From NCBI GenBank assembly GCA_022711435.1, contig JAKLFB010000002.1, forward strand, positions 186,001-250,000: a DNA stretch of 64,000 nt. The letters are read 5' to 3'. Below are positions 52,097 through 60,739 of this stretch, piece by piece (position 1 is the first letter of the stretch; each line of letters starts with the position of its first letter). Made by a program: the position numbers and the translations under genes. The notes under the pieces are model-generated. The model did not search any database, had not been told where the DNA came from, and was given only the letters and a program-made list of their open reading frames with translations. This DNA comes from Verrucomicrobiota bacterium (GTDB lineage Bacteria > Verrucomicrobiota > Verrucomicrobiia > Limisphaerales > UBA1319).

Positions 52097-54174
52097 CTTG
52101 GCAAGGCCTCGAGCAGTTGGCCCGCCTGCTTGCGAGCGGGCTCGTCGCGGCTGATCGACCGGATCTTCTCGAGCACGGCCCGAGCGGTTGCAGGATCGGC
52201 AACGGGCCGCGCCTGGGCGATCTTCAGGGCGGCAACGATGGCCTCGGCCTGGACGTTCGGCTGGTCGAGCAAAGGCGCCACGAGCGAGAGCGTGGCCGGC
52301 TGCGCCGCATCCGCAAGCCCGGACAGCACAAGCTTCTTCTCTTCGTCCCGACGGGCCAGATCGAGCGCGGCGCGATAGGCCCTGACCGTCTCGGCGGCGG
52401 GCCGCTGACCCGGCAAAGCCAGCAGCCGCAGATAGCCCCGCAAGAGAAGCATATGCTGCGCCGGCTGATCCGCCTGCCGCAGCATGCTCAAGACGGGCGC
52501 AAGCGCGTCCGCCTCCGGCCAGTCCGCCGTCGCCCGCAGGGCCGCGTCGCGCACAGCCGGATCGCCGTCATGGCAGGCGGCGATGGCGACCCCCAACGCG
52601 CGCACCCCGCCGAGCTGGCCCAGCGCGCGCACGAGCGCGGCGCGCGCCGCCGGGCGCGCCGCCGCAGGATAGGCCGCCAGAAGAGGAGCGACCCGGCGTC
52701 GCGCGTCGGGCTGCTTGCGCGCCACCTGGACCAGGGCCGCTTCCGCCTCGGACGTATCGGCGTTTTCCGGCAGCTGCGCCAGCAGCTGGACCAGCGCCTC
52801 AAGCTGGCCTGGGCCGGCCAGGCGGCCCAGGGCGCGGAACGCGGCAGCGCTTGTCCGGCTCGCACCCGAGACCGCCAGCTTGCGCAGGGTCGGGACCGCA
52901 TTCGTGGCGCCCCGGTCAGCCAGCACATCGATCACCCCGGCTTGGCACGACTCCGGCAGCCTTGCCAGCGATCTGGCCAGGATCCCGTTGACATCCTCGC
53001 CCGAGAGGGCGCGGAGGGCGGACAACGCGGCGGCAGCCTCGGCCGGCGAGCCGGCCTGCTCGATCCCGCCAAGCAGCACGGGCACGGCCGCGGCATCGCC
53101 CAATCTCCCCAACGCGCCGATGGCCGCTCGAGCGACCGCCGGATGCGGGCTTTGGGCCAGCGGCATGAGCGCGGGGACAAGCGCCCGATCTTTCCGCTGG
53201 GCCAGGGCATCGATCAAGAGGGCTTGCGGCTCGGGATCGAGACGGGCCAGCTCGGCCGATCCGCGCGCCGTGGTTTCAGGATCGTTCAGGCTGGCCAGCT
53301 GCGCAATGGCCGTCGCGCGCAACAGCGGCTCGGGCTCCCGGATGGTTTCGATCGCAAAACGCAGCGGGTCCGGATCGATTCGGATCAGGCCCAGAAACGC
53401 CGCGGCCCGGAACCGCGGAGAGTTCGACGGGCGGAAGATGGGCTCGAGGAGCTGGCGCGCGATCGGGTCCTGGCCGGTTTGGATCAGGCGCTGGGCGCAC
53501 TCGATCCAGGCCAGCTTGGCCCAGGCACGGTCAGGGGCGGTCGCCAGGGGGGTCGAAGCCAGCACTCGAGCGGCCTCGGGAGTGCCGATCCGGCCCAAAG
53601 CAGCGAAGATCGCGCGCTGCACGTCGGAGCTGACGGACGAACCGAGCCGGGATTCGAGCGCCGCCACCGCCTGGGCGTCGCGTCGGTCGCCGAGCAACTG
53701 GATGATCGAGACCTGGGCGGCGGGCGGGGCGTCGAGCAGGGCGCGCCGCAGCGTTTCGCCGGCCGCGGGCGACGGATGGCTGGCCAGGGCGAAGCAGGCG
53801 TTCTCGACGCCCGCCTCGGTGCCCAGGAGCCGCTCGAGCGCGGGCAGCGATGCCTCGGTGCCGATCAGCCAGAGCTGGCGGCAGAGGAACTGCCGCGCCT
53901 CAGCGCTCACCTCGCCGCCCAGCGCTGCGGCGAGCGACTCCTCGAGACGGCGTCGCTCCGGCGATCCAGCCTCCGATTCGCGCACCCGCCGCTCGATGGC
54001 GGCCAGGGCTTCGCGTGAGCCGCCCGTCTCGTAGCGGACTGCGGCCGCGACAGCCGGATCGACTCCGGCCGCGCCCCCGGCACCCATGGCGGGCTGGAAA
54101 CAGCCTGAAACAATGACGAGGAAGGCGGCCAGACCCAGATTCGGCTGGCCCCACGGAAAACGATGGAGAGGCAT
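52093..54174 (-). CDS. HEAT-repeat lipoprotein
   Basis: A 693-residue exported protein with a lipobox (AAFLVIVSGC, about Cys25). The rest is a continuous helical-repeat array of HEAT/PBS-lyase type: ETLRRALLDAPPAAQVSIIQ, AIFAALGRIGTPEAARVLAS, ARAAIGALGRLGDAAAVPVL, VRDAALRATADWPEADALAP. Units of about 30-35 residues are rich in Ala and Leu. Such proteins are scaffolds, and no catalytic motif is seen. It is first in the HEAT-debranching-GH43 set: its TGA overlaps the ATG of the debranching enzyme. A periplasmic lipoprotein coupled to a cytoplasmic enzyme is unexpected. Confidence 0.82.
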   Translation of the reverse strand: MPLHRFPWGQPNLGLAAFLVIVSGCFQPAMGAGGAAGVDPAVAAAVRYETGGSREALAAIERRVRESEAGSPERRRLEESLAAALGGEVSAEARQFLCRQLWLIGTEASLPALERLLGTEAGVENACFALASHPSPAAGETLRRALLDAPPAAQVSIIQLLGDRRDAQAVAALESRLGSSVSSDVQRAIFAALGRIGTPEAARVLASTPLATAPDRAWAKLAWIECAQRLIQTGQDPIARQLLEPIFRPSNSPRFRAAAFLGLIRIDPDPLRFAIETIREPEPLLRATAIAQLASLNDPETTARGSAELARLDPEPQALLIDALAQRKDRALVPALMPLAQSPHPAVARAAIGALGRLGDAAAVPVLLGGIEQAGSPAEAAAALSALRALSGEDVNGILARSLARLPESCQAGVIDVLADRGATNAVPTLRKLAVSGASRTSAAAFRALGRLAGPGQLEALVQLLAQLPENADTSEAEAALVQVARKQPDARRRVAPLLAAYPAAARPAARAALVRALGQLGGVRALGVAIAACHDGDPAVRDAALRATADWPEADALAPVLSMLRQADQPAQHMLLLRGYLRLLALPGQRPAAETVRAYRAALDLARRDEEKKLVLSGLADAAQPATLSLVAPLLDQPNVQAEAIVAALKIAQARPVADPATARAVLEKIRSISRDEPARKQAGQLLEALPR

Positions 54175-54196
54175 GGCAGGAATATTCGCAGATGGT

Positions 54197-55498
54197 TTAT
54201 CGGTGCCAGGGCGCCCGCATGGCGCGGCTCAGCATCCGGTTGGCGTCTTCGCTGTTGAGAAAACGTTCGGCCGCCGGATCCCAGCGCAGCGATCGGCCGA
54301 GCCGGAGGCAGATATTGGCGATCTGGCAGATGCTGATCGCTCGGTGGGCGGTCTCGGGATGGCAGACCGTGAGCGTGCGCGCTCGGATGGCATCGACGAA
54401 ATTGCGGATATGGTTGCCGGTGTCAGCCCACGACTGGCCGATGGCGCCCCGCAGCCCGAGAATCGAGGCCGGCTCGGCTGTCACCTCGTTGGTCTCGTCA
54501 TCGACCTGGATCCAGCCCTGGTCGCCGATGAACCGGATGAAGCGCTCCTTGAAAGCGCCCTGCTGGCGGATGACGCCGGTGACGCCGTTGGCGTAGCGGC
54601 AGCGGACCTCGCCGCGCACCGGAGTCTCGCTGTAGGCGTCGGCGGGAAACTCGGCGGCGCCCTCGTAATCGATCGGGCCGGTGCCGTCAGTCTGCAGCGC
54701 AAGCTGCATCAAATCGGTGTAATGGCAGCCCATGTCCGTAATGATGCCTTCCGCGGTATCCCAGAAATACTGCCAGCCGTTCACATGGGCCCAGCAGAAC
54801 GGCCGCCACGGGGTCTGGCCCAGCCACATCCCGTAATCGAACCCGGCCGGCACAGGCTCGGATCTCTGATGCCCGATGACCGGCCCTTGCCAGACCTGCA
54901 TGAGGACGGTGTGGACGCGCCCCACCAGGCCGCGGCGGACCGCCTCGGCCATGAACTGGTAGGACTCGACGCTGCGGCGCTGGTGGCCCGCCTGGTAGAC
55001 CGTGCCAAGCCGGCGCGTGACATCCACCAGGGCGCGCCCCTCCGCCACGGTCAGGCTGACGGGCTTCTCGGAGTAAACGTCCTTGCCCGCCTGGGCCGCC
55101 AGGATCGATCCGAGCCCGTGCCAGCGGTTGCCCGTCGCGATGAACACTGCGTCCACATCCGGCCGCGCCAGCAGCTCCCGGAAATCGTGATGGGTCTCGC
55201 AATCCCCATTCCGATAAAATCCGTCCACCTGAGCCTTGCCCGCCGCGAGCCGGTCCGCTCGACAGTCGCACACCGCCCGCACGTTCAGCTCCCCGAACTG
55301 CATGAAGTGCGGGAGAATCGCCCGCGCGCGATTGCCAAAGCCAAACACGCCCATCCCGATGCGGCTGCCGGGCGCCACCGCACCGCCCCGGCCTAGGACC
55401 GAAGACGGCACGATCAGCGGCGAGACCGCCCACCCGGCCAAGCCCGACAGGAATTGGCGCCGCGTCCAACGGAAGGACCGAAAAAAGTTCTTTCTCAT
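54197..55498 (-). CDS. Tat-exported Gfo/Idh/MocA-family oxidoreductase
   Basis: A 433-residue protein with a twin-arginine signal (RWTRRQFLSGLAGWAVSPLI) after a basic N-terminus. The ATG at 55498 is preferred, with GGGA 6-9 nt upstream, over the open frame to 55705. The Rossmann part reads RIGMGVFGFGNRARAILPHF, then DVDAVFIATGNRWHGLGSIL and DVYSEKPVSLTVAEGRALVD with the EKP Lys near residue 131. The second half includes WAHVNGWQYFWDTAEGIITD and DMGCHYTDLMQLALQ. The substrate is unknown. It is divergent from the APC permease gene over 340 bp. Confidence 0.88.
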   Translation of the reverse strand: MRKNFFRSFRWTRRQFLSGLAGWAVSPLIVPSSVLGRGGAVAPGSRIGMGVFGFGNRARAILPHFMQFGELNVRAVCDCRADRLAAGKAQVDGFYRNGDCETHHDFRELLARPDVDAVFIATGNRWHGLGSILAAQAGKDVYSEKPVSLTVAEGRALVDVTRRLGTVYQAGHQRRSVESYQFMAEAVRRGLVGRVHTVLMQVWQGPVIGHQRSEPVPAGFDYGMWLGQTPWRPFCWAHVNGWQYFWDTAEGIITDMGCHYTDLMQLALQTDGTGPIDYEGAAEFPADAYSETPVRGEVRCRYANGVTGVIRQQGAFKERFIRFIGDQGWIQVDDETNEVTAEPASILGLRGAIGQSWADTGNHIRNFVDAIRARTLTVCHPETAHRAISICQIANICLRLGRSLRWDPAAERFLNSEDANRMLSRAMRAPWHR

Positions 55499-55748
55499 GC
55501 GTTCCCATCCGGGCCGCCGCACCCCCGGCCGCGCCTCCTGGAATGCCACTCCCCGGTGCGCTCCCGGGCCGGCGGTGGCCCGCTGGCTGAATCCGCTCCC
55601 AGTGTGCCAAGACTCGACCTCAAGGCAAGCTCCGGTTCCAACACGGATCCGCCTTGAAGCCGGTCGATCGGCGCATCCACGCCGGCGCCGAACCTTCGGA
55701 AACATCCCGGCGCGCAGCGAGGGCTCCCGGCGGGAATGGGAACACGAA

Positions 55749-55777
55749 TGTCAAATATTTAGATGCGACCCCATTGC
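55749..55777 (+). promoter_or_regulatory. 29-bp conserved motif upstream of the APC permease
   Basis: It begins TGTCAAATATTTAGATGCGA, continues CCCCATTGC and ends 61 nt before the ATG at 55839. It is the same as the 29 bp upstream of the MFS gene (20222-20250), with one mismatch. It lies in the 340-bp divergent gap 55499-55838, which otherwise shows only ordinary GC-rich sequence with a few short inverted repeats and no gene. Confidence 0.5.
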
Positions 55778-55838
55778 CCTTCTTCGGGCTGGATTCGGCC
55801 GGCGATCTCTGGTTTGCTGGGCAGGCAGCATCGATATT

Positions 55839-57155
55839 ATGAACACGGCGCCCAAGAAAGAGCTCACGCTCCTGGACTGCATCGGCCTGATTGTCGGCAT
55901 CATCGTGGGGACGGGGATCTATCTGGTGGTGCCCGACGTCGCGAAGGGCGCCGCGGGAGCGGCGGGGTTCCTGGGCATCTGGATCCTGGGCGGCCTGCTC
56001 TCGCTGTGCGGCGCGCTGGGCTACGCCGAGCTGGCAACCGCCTACCCGGAAGAGGGCGGGGATTACGCCTATCTGACGCGCGCCTACGGGCGATGGGCCG
56101 GGTTCCTGTTCGGCTGGATCCAGCTGGCCATCGTGCGCCCCGGGGACATCGCGGTGATGGCGTTCGCGTTCGCGAAATACGCGGCGGTGATCCTGGGCCT
56201 ATCGACCGCGGCATCCGGCGCGATGCAGGAGCGGCTGACGGCGTGCGCCGCGGTGGTGGCACTGACCGCCATCCACATCGCGGGCGTGCGCCAGGGGAAA
56301 TGGACCCAGAACATCCTGACGCTGGTCAAGGTGGTCGGCTTGGGATTGATTGTCACGGTGGCGTGGCTGGCGCCGCGCGAGGGATCGGCCGCGGCGGCAG
56401 CAGCCGGCCCGCTGCCTGCCAGCCTGGCCCTGATCCTGGTCCTCTTCACGTTCGGCGGCTGGAACGAGATGGCTTACGTGGCGGCCGAGGTGCGCCACCC
56501 GGAGCGCAACATCCGGCGCGCCCTGATCCTGGGGACGCTTGCGGTGACCGGCCTCTACCTCCTCGTCAACGCCGCGTTCCTGTTCGCCCTCGGCTATCCG
56601 GGGCTGACGCAGTCCAAGGCGGTGGGTGCGGACGTCGTGTCTCGAGTGTTTCCGCACGCAGCCGGATCGCTGGTCAGCGGGCTGATCTGTCTGTCGGCGC
56701 TGGGGGCGGTCAGCGGGCTGATCTTCACCGGGGCGCGCATCTCCTACGCGATGGGGCGGGACCACCGTCTGTTCGCCCCCCTGGGCCGGTGGAACGACCG
56801 GACCGGCACCCCGCTGGGAGCGCTCATCGGCCAGGCCGCCATCGCCATCGCCCTGATCCTGCTGCTCGGCTCGTTCATCGACACCCTCATCTACACCGCG
56901 GCGCCGGTCTATCTGTTCTACCTGGCCAGCAACCTCGCCGTGATTGTGCTGCGCTGGAAAGATCCCGCCACCGCGCGCCCCTACCGGGTCCTGGGCTATC
57001 CGATCACGCCCCTGGTGTTTTGCGGGACCTGCGCCTTTCTGATCTACAGCGCGGTGATGTACAAGCCGCAGGTGGCGCTGGCGGCGTTGGGCATCCTTGC
57101 GGCCGGGCTGCCGGTCTTCTGGCTCAGCAACCGGCTGGGCCGGCCTCGGACCTGA
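55839..57155 (+). CDS. APC-family amino acid permease
   Basis: A 438-residue inner-membrane transporter of the amino acid/polyamine/organocation superfamily. It has the first-helix signature LTLLDCIGLIVGIIVGTGIY (about 9-28), LGYAELATAYPEEGGDYAYL and ARISYAMGRDHRLFAPLGRW in the later loop. It probably has 12 helices. YPEEGGDY resembles the SteT/serine-threonine exchanger group, but the substrate cannot be told. The frame is open far upstream, but the ATG at 55839 directly precedes the first conserved helix. There are no partner genes. Confidence 0.9.
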   Translation: MNTAPKKELTLLDCIGLIVGIIVGTGIYLVVPDVAKGAAGAAGFLGIWILGGLLSLCGALGYAELATAYPEEGGDYAYLTRAYGRWAGFLFGWIQLAIVRPGDIAVMAFAFAKYAAVILGLSTAASGAMQERLTACAAVVALTAIHIAGVRQGKWTQNILTLVKVVGLGLIVTVAWLAPREGSAAAAAAGPLPASLALILVLFTFGGWNEMAYVAAEVRHPERNIRRALILGTLAVTGLYLLVNAAFLFALGYPGLTQSKAVGADVVSRVFPHAAGSLVSGLICLSALGAVSGLIFTGARISYAMGRDHRLFAPLGRWNDRTGTPLGALIGQAAIAIALILLLGSFIDTLIYTAAPVYLFYLASNLAVIVLRWKDPATARPYRVLGYPITPLVFCGTCAFLIYSAVMYKPQVALAALGILAAGLPVFWLSNRLGRPRT

Positions 57156-57271
57156 TCTCGGCGATAGCGGGCAGCGCCCCGCGCGCCGCTCAATGGCCAG
57201 CTCCTGAGTGAAAGCACGCCTTGACATCGAGATTGTCGCGATTGCGCGAAATGACTAGAAATGGACTCGCG

Positions 57272-57496
57272 ATGCTCGATGATCTGATGAGCGAGGAATG
57301 GCAGGAGTGGTTGGATCACACGCCCCTGGAGCGTTTCCGGCGGAGCGAGAAGATCTTCGCTCAGTATTTGGCGATAGGAGGAAGCCTTGATCCCGACCCC
57401 GATCCGACAAGTCCTTTCGACTTTCCAGAAGAATGGCGTCCAGGCGCTTCTCATGGGCGGGCAGGCCTGCGTGTTTTACGGCGCGGCGCAAGTTAG
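57272..57496 (+). CDS. Small protein paired with a nucleotidyltransferase gene
   Basis: A 74-residue acidic protein (MLDDLMSEEWQEWLDHTPLE, then RFRRSEKIFAQYLAIGGSLD and PDPDPTSPFDFPEEWRP). I have seen this type next to a nucleotidyltransferase in Verrucomicrobia and Planctomycetes; the function is unknown, and a toxin-antitoxin-like role is possible. The start could also be the ATG at 57251. Its 3' third overlaps the start of the nucleotidyltransferase gene by 110 bp. Confidence 0.65.
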   Translation: MLDDLMSEEWQEWLDHTPLERFRRSEKIFAQYLAIGGSLDPDPDPTSPFDFPEEWRPGASHGRAGLRVLRRGAS

Positions 57497-57599
57497 CAAA
57501 GACGTCGATCTGTTTTTGCTGGCGGATCGCGCCTATGGGGCGCCATTGCGCCGCGAGATGGAAGCCTTCCGCCGCCAGGAACGCGGCGGAAGGCCGTAA
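57387..57599 (+). pseudogene. Nucleotidyltransferase, truncated after the N-terminal motif
   Basis: A 70-codon fragment that begins LSTFQKNGVQALLMGGQACV and reaches VSKDVDLFLLADRA, the GG...D-x-D-type core of minimal nucleotidyltransferases. After DVDLFLLADRA it ends in an unrelated basic stretch (YGAPLRREMEAFRRQERGGR) at 57599. Complete relatives are, from memory, about twice to three times as long. The TTG at 57387 has AGGAGG 5 nt upstream, so the gene was meant to be well translated. It ends in the stem at 57564-57594, so the downstream part seems lost by a deletion or insertion. Confidence 0.7.
57564..57594. terminator. Strong 12-bp hairpin at the end of the truncated gene
   Basis: GCCTTCCGCCGC, loop CAGGAAC, GCGGCGGAAGGC: a perfect 12-bp stem. 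It lies between the convergent genes at 57387 and 57617 and could stop transcription from either side, although no T-run is present. It may also mark the recombination point that truncated the nucleotidyltransferase. Confidence 0.45.
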
Positions 57600-57616
57600 G
57601 CCGTTGGCCCGAGCCT

Positions 57617-60523
57617 TTACGGCCTTTGGACGCGGTAGAACTTGATGCCGCTGGCGGCAACGGTCTGCGGGTTGTTCTGGCTGGCGGCCGGGCTCCACGG
57701 GCCGGTCACAGCGGGCGCTTCGTAGAGCGTGCCGCCGCCCGTCCACCCGATCGTGAGCATCCCGTTCTGGAGGGCGACGGGATCGAATCGGATCTCCGTC
57801 GGCAGCTCGATCTTCATCACCCAGCGGATCGCAGCATCGAACAGGGCGATGCCCACGTCATTGTAGGATGCAGCGCCGTCGTTGCCGGTGAATCCGATAT
57901 GGACGCGGCGGGCGGGATGGGTGAAGAACGTGTCCGTGCCGTCGGCGATCTGTGCGCCTTCCTCGATGGCGAACAGCGAGCAGTGGTTGGCGTTGGCGGG
58001 GGAGACGGCGATGGGCGTGCCATTGGCGGGGATCACCCCGTAATGCAGCATGGTCGGAGAGGTGCAGAAGGCATGGAGCCCGGCCGAGAGGCCGGCCGCC
58101 ATCGGATGGTTCGTGTTGACGATCGAGACCTGGCTGGTGGTGGCGCCGTTGCCGGTCTTGCCGCTGTACGGGTAATCCACCATCCGGAAATCATCGAGGT
58201 TGGCGGCCTCCCAATTGACCAGCGGGATGGGGAGGACCTCGAAGTCGTCATTGGCCGGGCCGCCGCTGTTGACGGTCGATGAGTTGAGGACGAGAACGCA
58301 GTCCTGCGCGCTGTTGGTGGTCACGGCGTTATCCGCCACCACGGTGACATCGAGTCCGAACTCGGACGCCAGACGGGTCCGGATCCAGCCGTCGGCGGGA
58401 TTGACCGTTCCGCCGCCGGTGATCATGAGGGCCTTGCGGCCGGCCTTGGTGGCAAAGTCCCAGGTCCCGACCGCCCCGGCGCAATCGATCTCGACGTGGA
58501 TGGCCTTGCCTGCGCTGAACGGGGTTGCGGGTGTGTAGGTGAGAAGGGTCTCGCTCCCGGAGGGGCTGCTGCTGTAGGTGACGGGCTGTCCATTGACCTT
58601 GAGCGCGGGAACCACGGCGCCCAGGTTGGCAATCGCGACCTGGATGGGCGAATTGAGCTCGACGCCGGTGGCGCCCTGCTCGGGGCTGACCCGTGTGACA
58701 TAAGGCCGGGTGGGCACGTTCAGCGAGCGCCACGCCCGAACCGCTTGCGGCTGCGTCCGATCGTTGATCAGCGTCCGCTGGCTGGTGTTGGTGGGCGAGG
58801 ACGAGAAGAACTCGAGCAACCCGACCGAGTCGTACTGGGCGAGCACGAGCCGGACGGAATAGAGGCCGTTGGTCTCGACATAGACGGCGGTGGCCTTTTC
58901 GGTGGCGCCGGCATTCGTGTCGAAACGGATGATGCCCTTGCGGAAGACGTCGCGGGCATCGTTGGGATGGATGGCCAGCTCGACGCCGTCGTCGTTGTGC
59001 ACGCCCAGGACATGCCATCCGGCGGCGAGCTCGATGAACGCCAGAACCTCGATCGAGAAGCTTCGGCCGTTGGTATAGTCGATGTAGGTGTCGTCCCGGG
59101 AGCCGGGCAGGCCCGGGAAATTGGCGTCTGGCTGGCCGGTGGTGGCGGTGAAAAAGCCGATTTCGTAGGCCGATCCATACGTGGCGTCGGCGCTGTAGTT
59201 GATGACGGCGGCCTCGTTGAAGGTGCCGTCGGGATTGACCTTGAACCCGACCCATCCGTACCAATCGACCGCCGTATTGGTGGTGGTGACCACCATGTTG
59301 AGGTAGGGCTGGCTGGTGGCCGGATCGATCAGCAGATTGGCCAGGTGCGCGTTGGCGCGCGCGACGGTCGACGAGAGCAGAACGCTATAGGGCGCCTGGA
59401 CGATCTTGCCCTGGAAGCCGGGCGCGGAGGAATTCATCGAGCTCATCGGGTAGGCCGAGGCGGCGGGCAGGGTGACGTAATTCAGGGCGGTGAACTGCCA
59501 TGTGTTGGTATAGGCCAGACCGGTGGTGTCCTGGAACCGGAGCTGCACCGTGTGGGTCGAGCCGCCCGGGAACAGGGCGGTCGAATCCCACGTCGCGGTC
59601 GTGATGGCCGCCTGCTTCACGATCTGGAGCGGGGCTAGATTCTGGCCATCGAGGGTGAGGGTGATGCTGTTGGTGTCGACGATCATCGGGGCGCCGTCCT
59701 GGAGCGTGGCCGAAATGTCGGTGTCCGGCAGCACGCCGGCCGCGGAGGTCGCTGGCGTCACGCTCACGATCGAGGGAGGATAGACGCTGCTCAGGGACGA
59801 TTCGGCCGGGCCCACCTCGTAGGGATCGATCGCCGGCAGGCTCGACAGCCGCAACGCCAGGGCGTCCAGCGCGCAGCCGTCCTCGCGATAGGTGATCCGG
59901 ATCGTGTAGAAGCCGGGGGCGGCGATCGTCCAGACGGGATCGCCGGTGGTGACGCTGTCGGCGGTGACGATCTCCGGCTCGCCATCGGCGCGCCAGTAGC
60001 CGCTGAACGTCCCGGTCACCCATGCGTCAGGGATCTCGTAGCGGTACCAGTCGGCCTGAGCGCCGCCGACGCCGTCCCGGAGCTCGAGGATTTGAGCGTA
60101 GATCGAGTTAGCCCGGGAATCGATTGCCGCCCACCGCAGAAAAAGCCGATAAGTGCCGGGAGTGGCGATCCGGATCCGGAAATCCAGATGCGGATCCGCA
60201 TCGACCGTGGCGACCGTGTTATGGATGTAGTCGCTGCCCTGGATATCGGGCAGGGCGTGCATGTATTTCCCGCCCCGCGCCTCCGTGTAAACGGGGGTGA
60301 AGTCGTTGGGATTGAGCAGCCCGTCCTCGTCCGGGGCGATATGCCAGTACCGGCCGCCGGCGGCGGCCTTCGTCCGCGTGTCGAAGTGCTCTGCCTCGAT
60401 CACCACCTGGCCGTCCACCTCCTGGTAGACAGCCCCCTGCAGCGAGGAGAATGCGAACGGACCTCCGAGCATCGCCGCCAGCATCGCCGCGGCTCGGATC
60501 GGAAAACGAGAGATGGTTTTCAT
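57617..60523 (-). CDS. Large secreted multidomain carbohydrate-binding-like protein
   Basis: A 968-residue exported protein with a signal peptide (RAAAMLAAMLGGPFAFSSLQ). Residues about 32-230 form a CBM6/35-like module (QVVIEAEHFDTRTKAAAGGR, YRLFLRWAAIDSRANSIYAQ). Beta-sandwich repeats follow (VTPATSAAGVLPDTDISATL) with a PA14-like segment (VLGVHNDDGVELAIHPNDAR). A Rossmann-like stretch near 735-900 (KALMITGGGTVNPADGWIRT, HPARRVHIGFTGNDGAASYN) looks like a ThuA/DUF4350-type domain. The C-terminus is the immunoglobulin-like tail ending GIKFYRVQRP, common in secreted verrucomicrobial proteins. It may bind surface polysaccharides. I chose the ATG at 60523 for its signal peptide; the open frame extends to 60625. 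Confidence 0.78.
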   Translation of the reverse strand: MKTISRFPIRAAAMLAAMLGGPFAFSSLQGAVYQEVDGQVVIEAEHFDTRTKAAAGGRYWHIAPDEDGLLNPNDFTPVYTEARGGKYMHALPDIQGSDYIHNTVATVDADPHLDFRIRIATPGTYRLFLRWAAIDSRANSIYAQILELRDGVGGAQADWYRYEIPDAWVTGTFSGYWRADGEPEIVTADSVTTGDPVWTIAAPGFYTIRITYREDGCALDALALRLSSLPAIDPYEVGPAESSLSSVYPPSIVSVTPATSAAGVLPDTDISATLQDGAPMIVDTNSITLTLDGQNLAPLQIVKQAAITTATWDSTALFPGGSTHTVQLRFQDTTGLAYTNTWQFTALNYVTLPAASAYPMSSMNSSAPGFQGKIVQAPYSVLLSSTVARANAHLANLLIDPATSQPYLNMVVTTTNTAVDWYGWVGFKVNPDGTFNEAAVINYSADATYGSAYEIGFFTATTGQPDANFPGLPGSRDDTYIDYTNGRSFSIEVLAFIELAAGWHVLGVHNDDGVELAIHPNDARDVFRKGIIRFDTNAGATEKATAVYVETNGLYSVRLVLAQYDSVGLLEFFSSSPTNTSQRTLINDRTQPQAVRAWRSLNVPTRPYVTRVSPEQGATGVELNSPIQVAIANLGAVVPALKVNGQPVTYSSSPSGSETLLTYTPATPFSAGKAIHVEIDCAGAVGTWDFATKAGRKALMITGGGTVNPADGWIRTRLASEFGLDVTVVADNAVTTNSAQDCVLVLNSSTVNSGGPANDDFEVLPIPLVNWEAANLDDFRMVDYPYSGKTGNGATTSQVSIVNTNHPMAAGLSAGLHAFCTSPTMLHYGVIPANGTPIAVSPANANHCSLFAIEEGAQIADGTDTFFTHPARRVHIGFTGNDGAASYNDVGIALFDAAIRWVMKIELPTEIRFDPVALQNGMLTIGWTGGGTLYEAPAVTGPWSPAASQNNPQTVAASGIKFYRVQRP

Positions 60524-60739
60524 GGAATTCATGGATCCGGACAGTGTCATCCGGAATTGAGGTTGCGCTGCATCGGCGTTGTAATGGTCGGCGAAATTGT
60601 CGGCCATCCGGGGGGGGCCGTCCATGAGTTTCTCCGTAAATGAGTTGAGATTTTCGCGCAGCGGGCGGCCGGGCGGATGCGATGGGCCTTGTCAGGCCGA
60701 TAGGGATGGCCTAGATTGGCGGCCGAAAAGGAAACCTGA

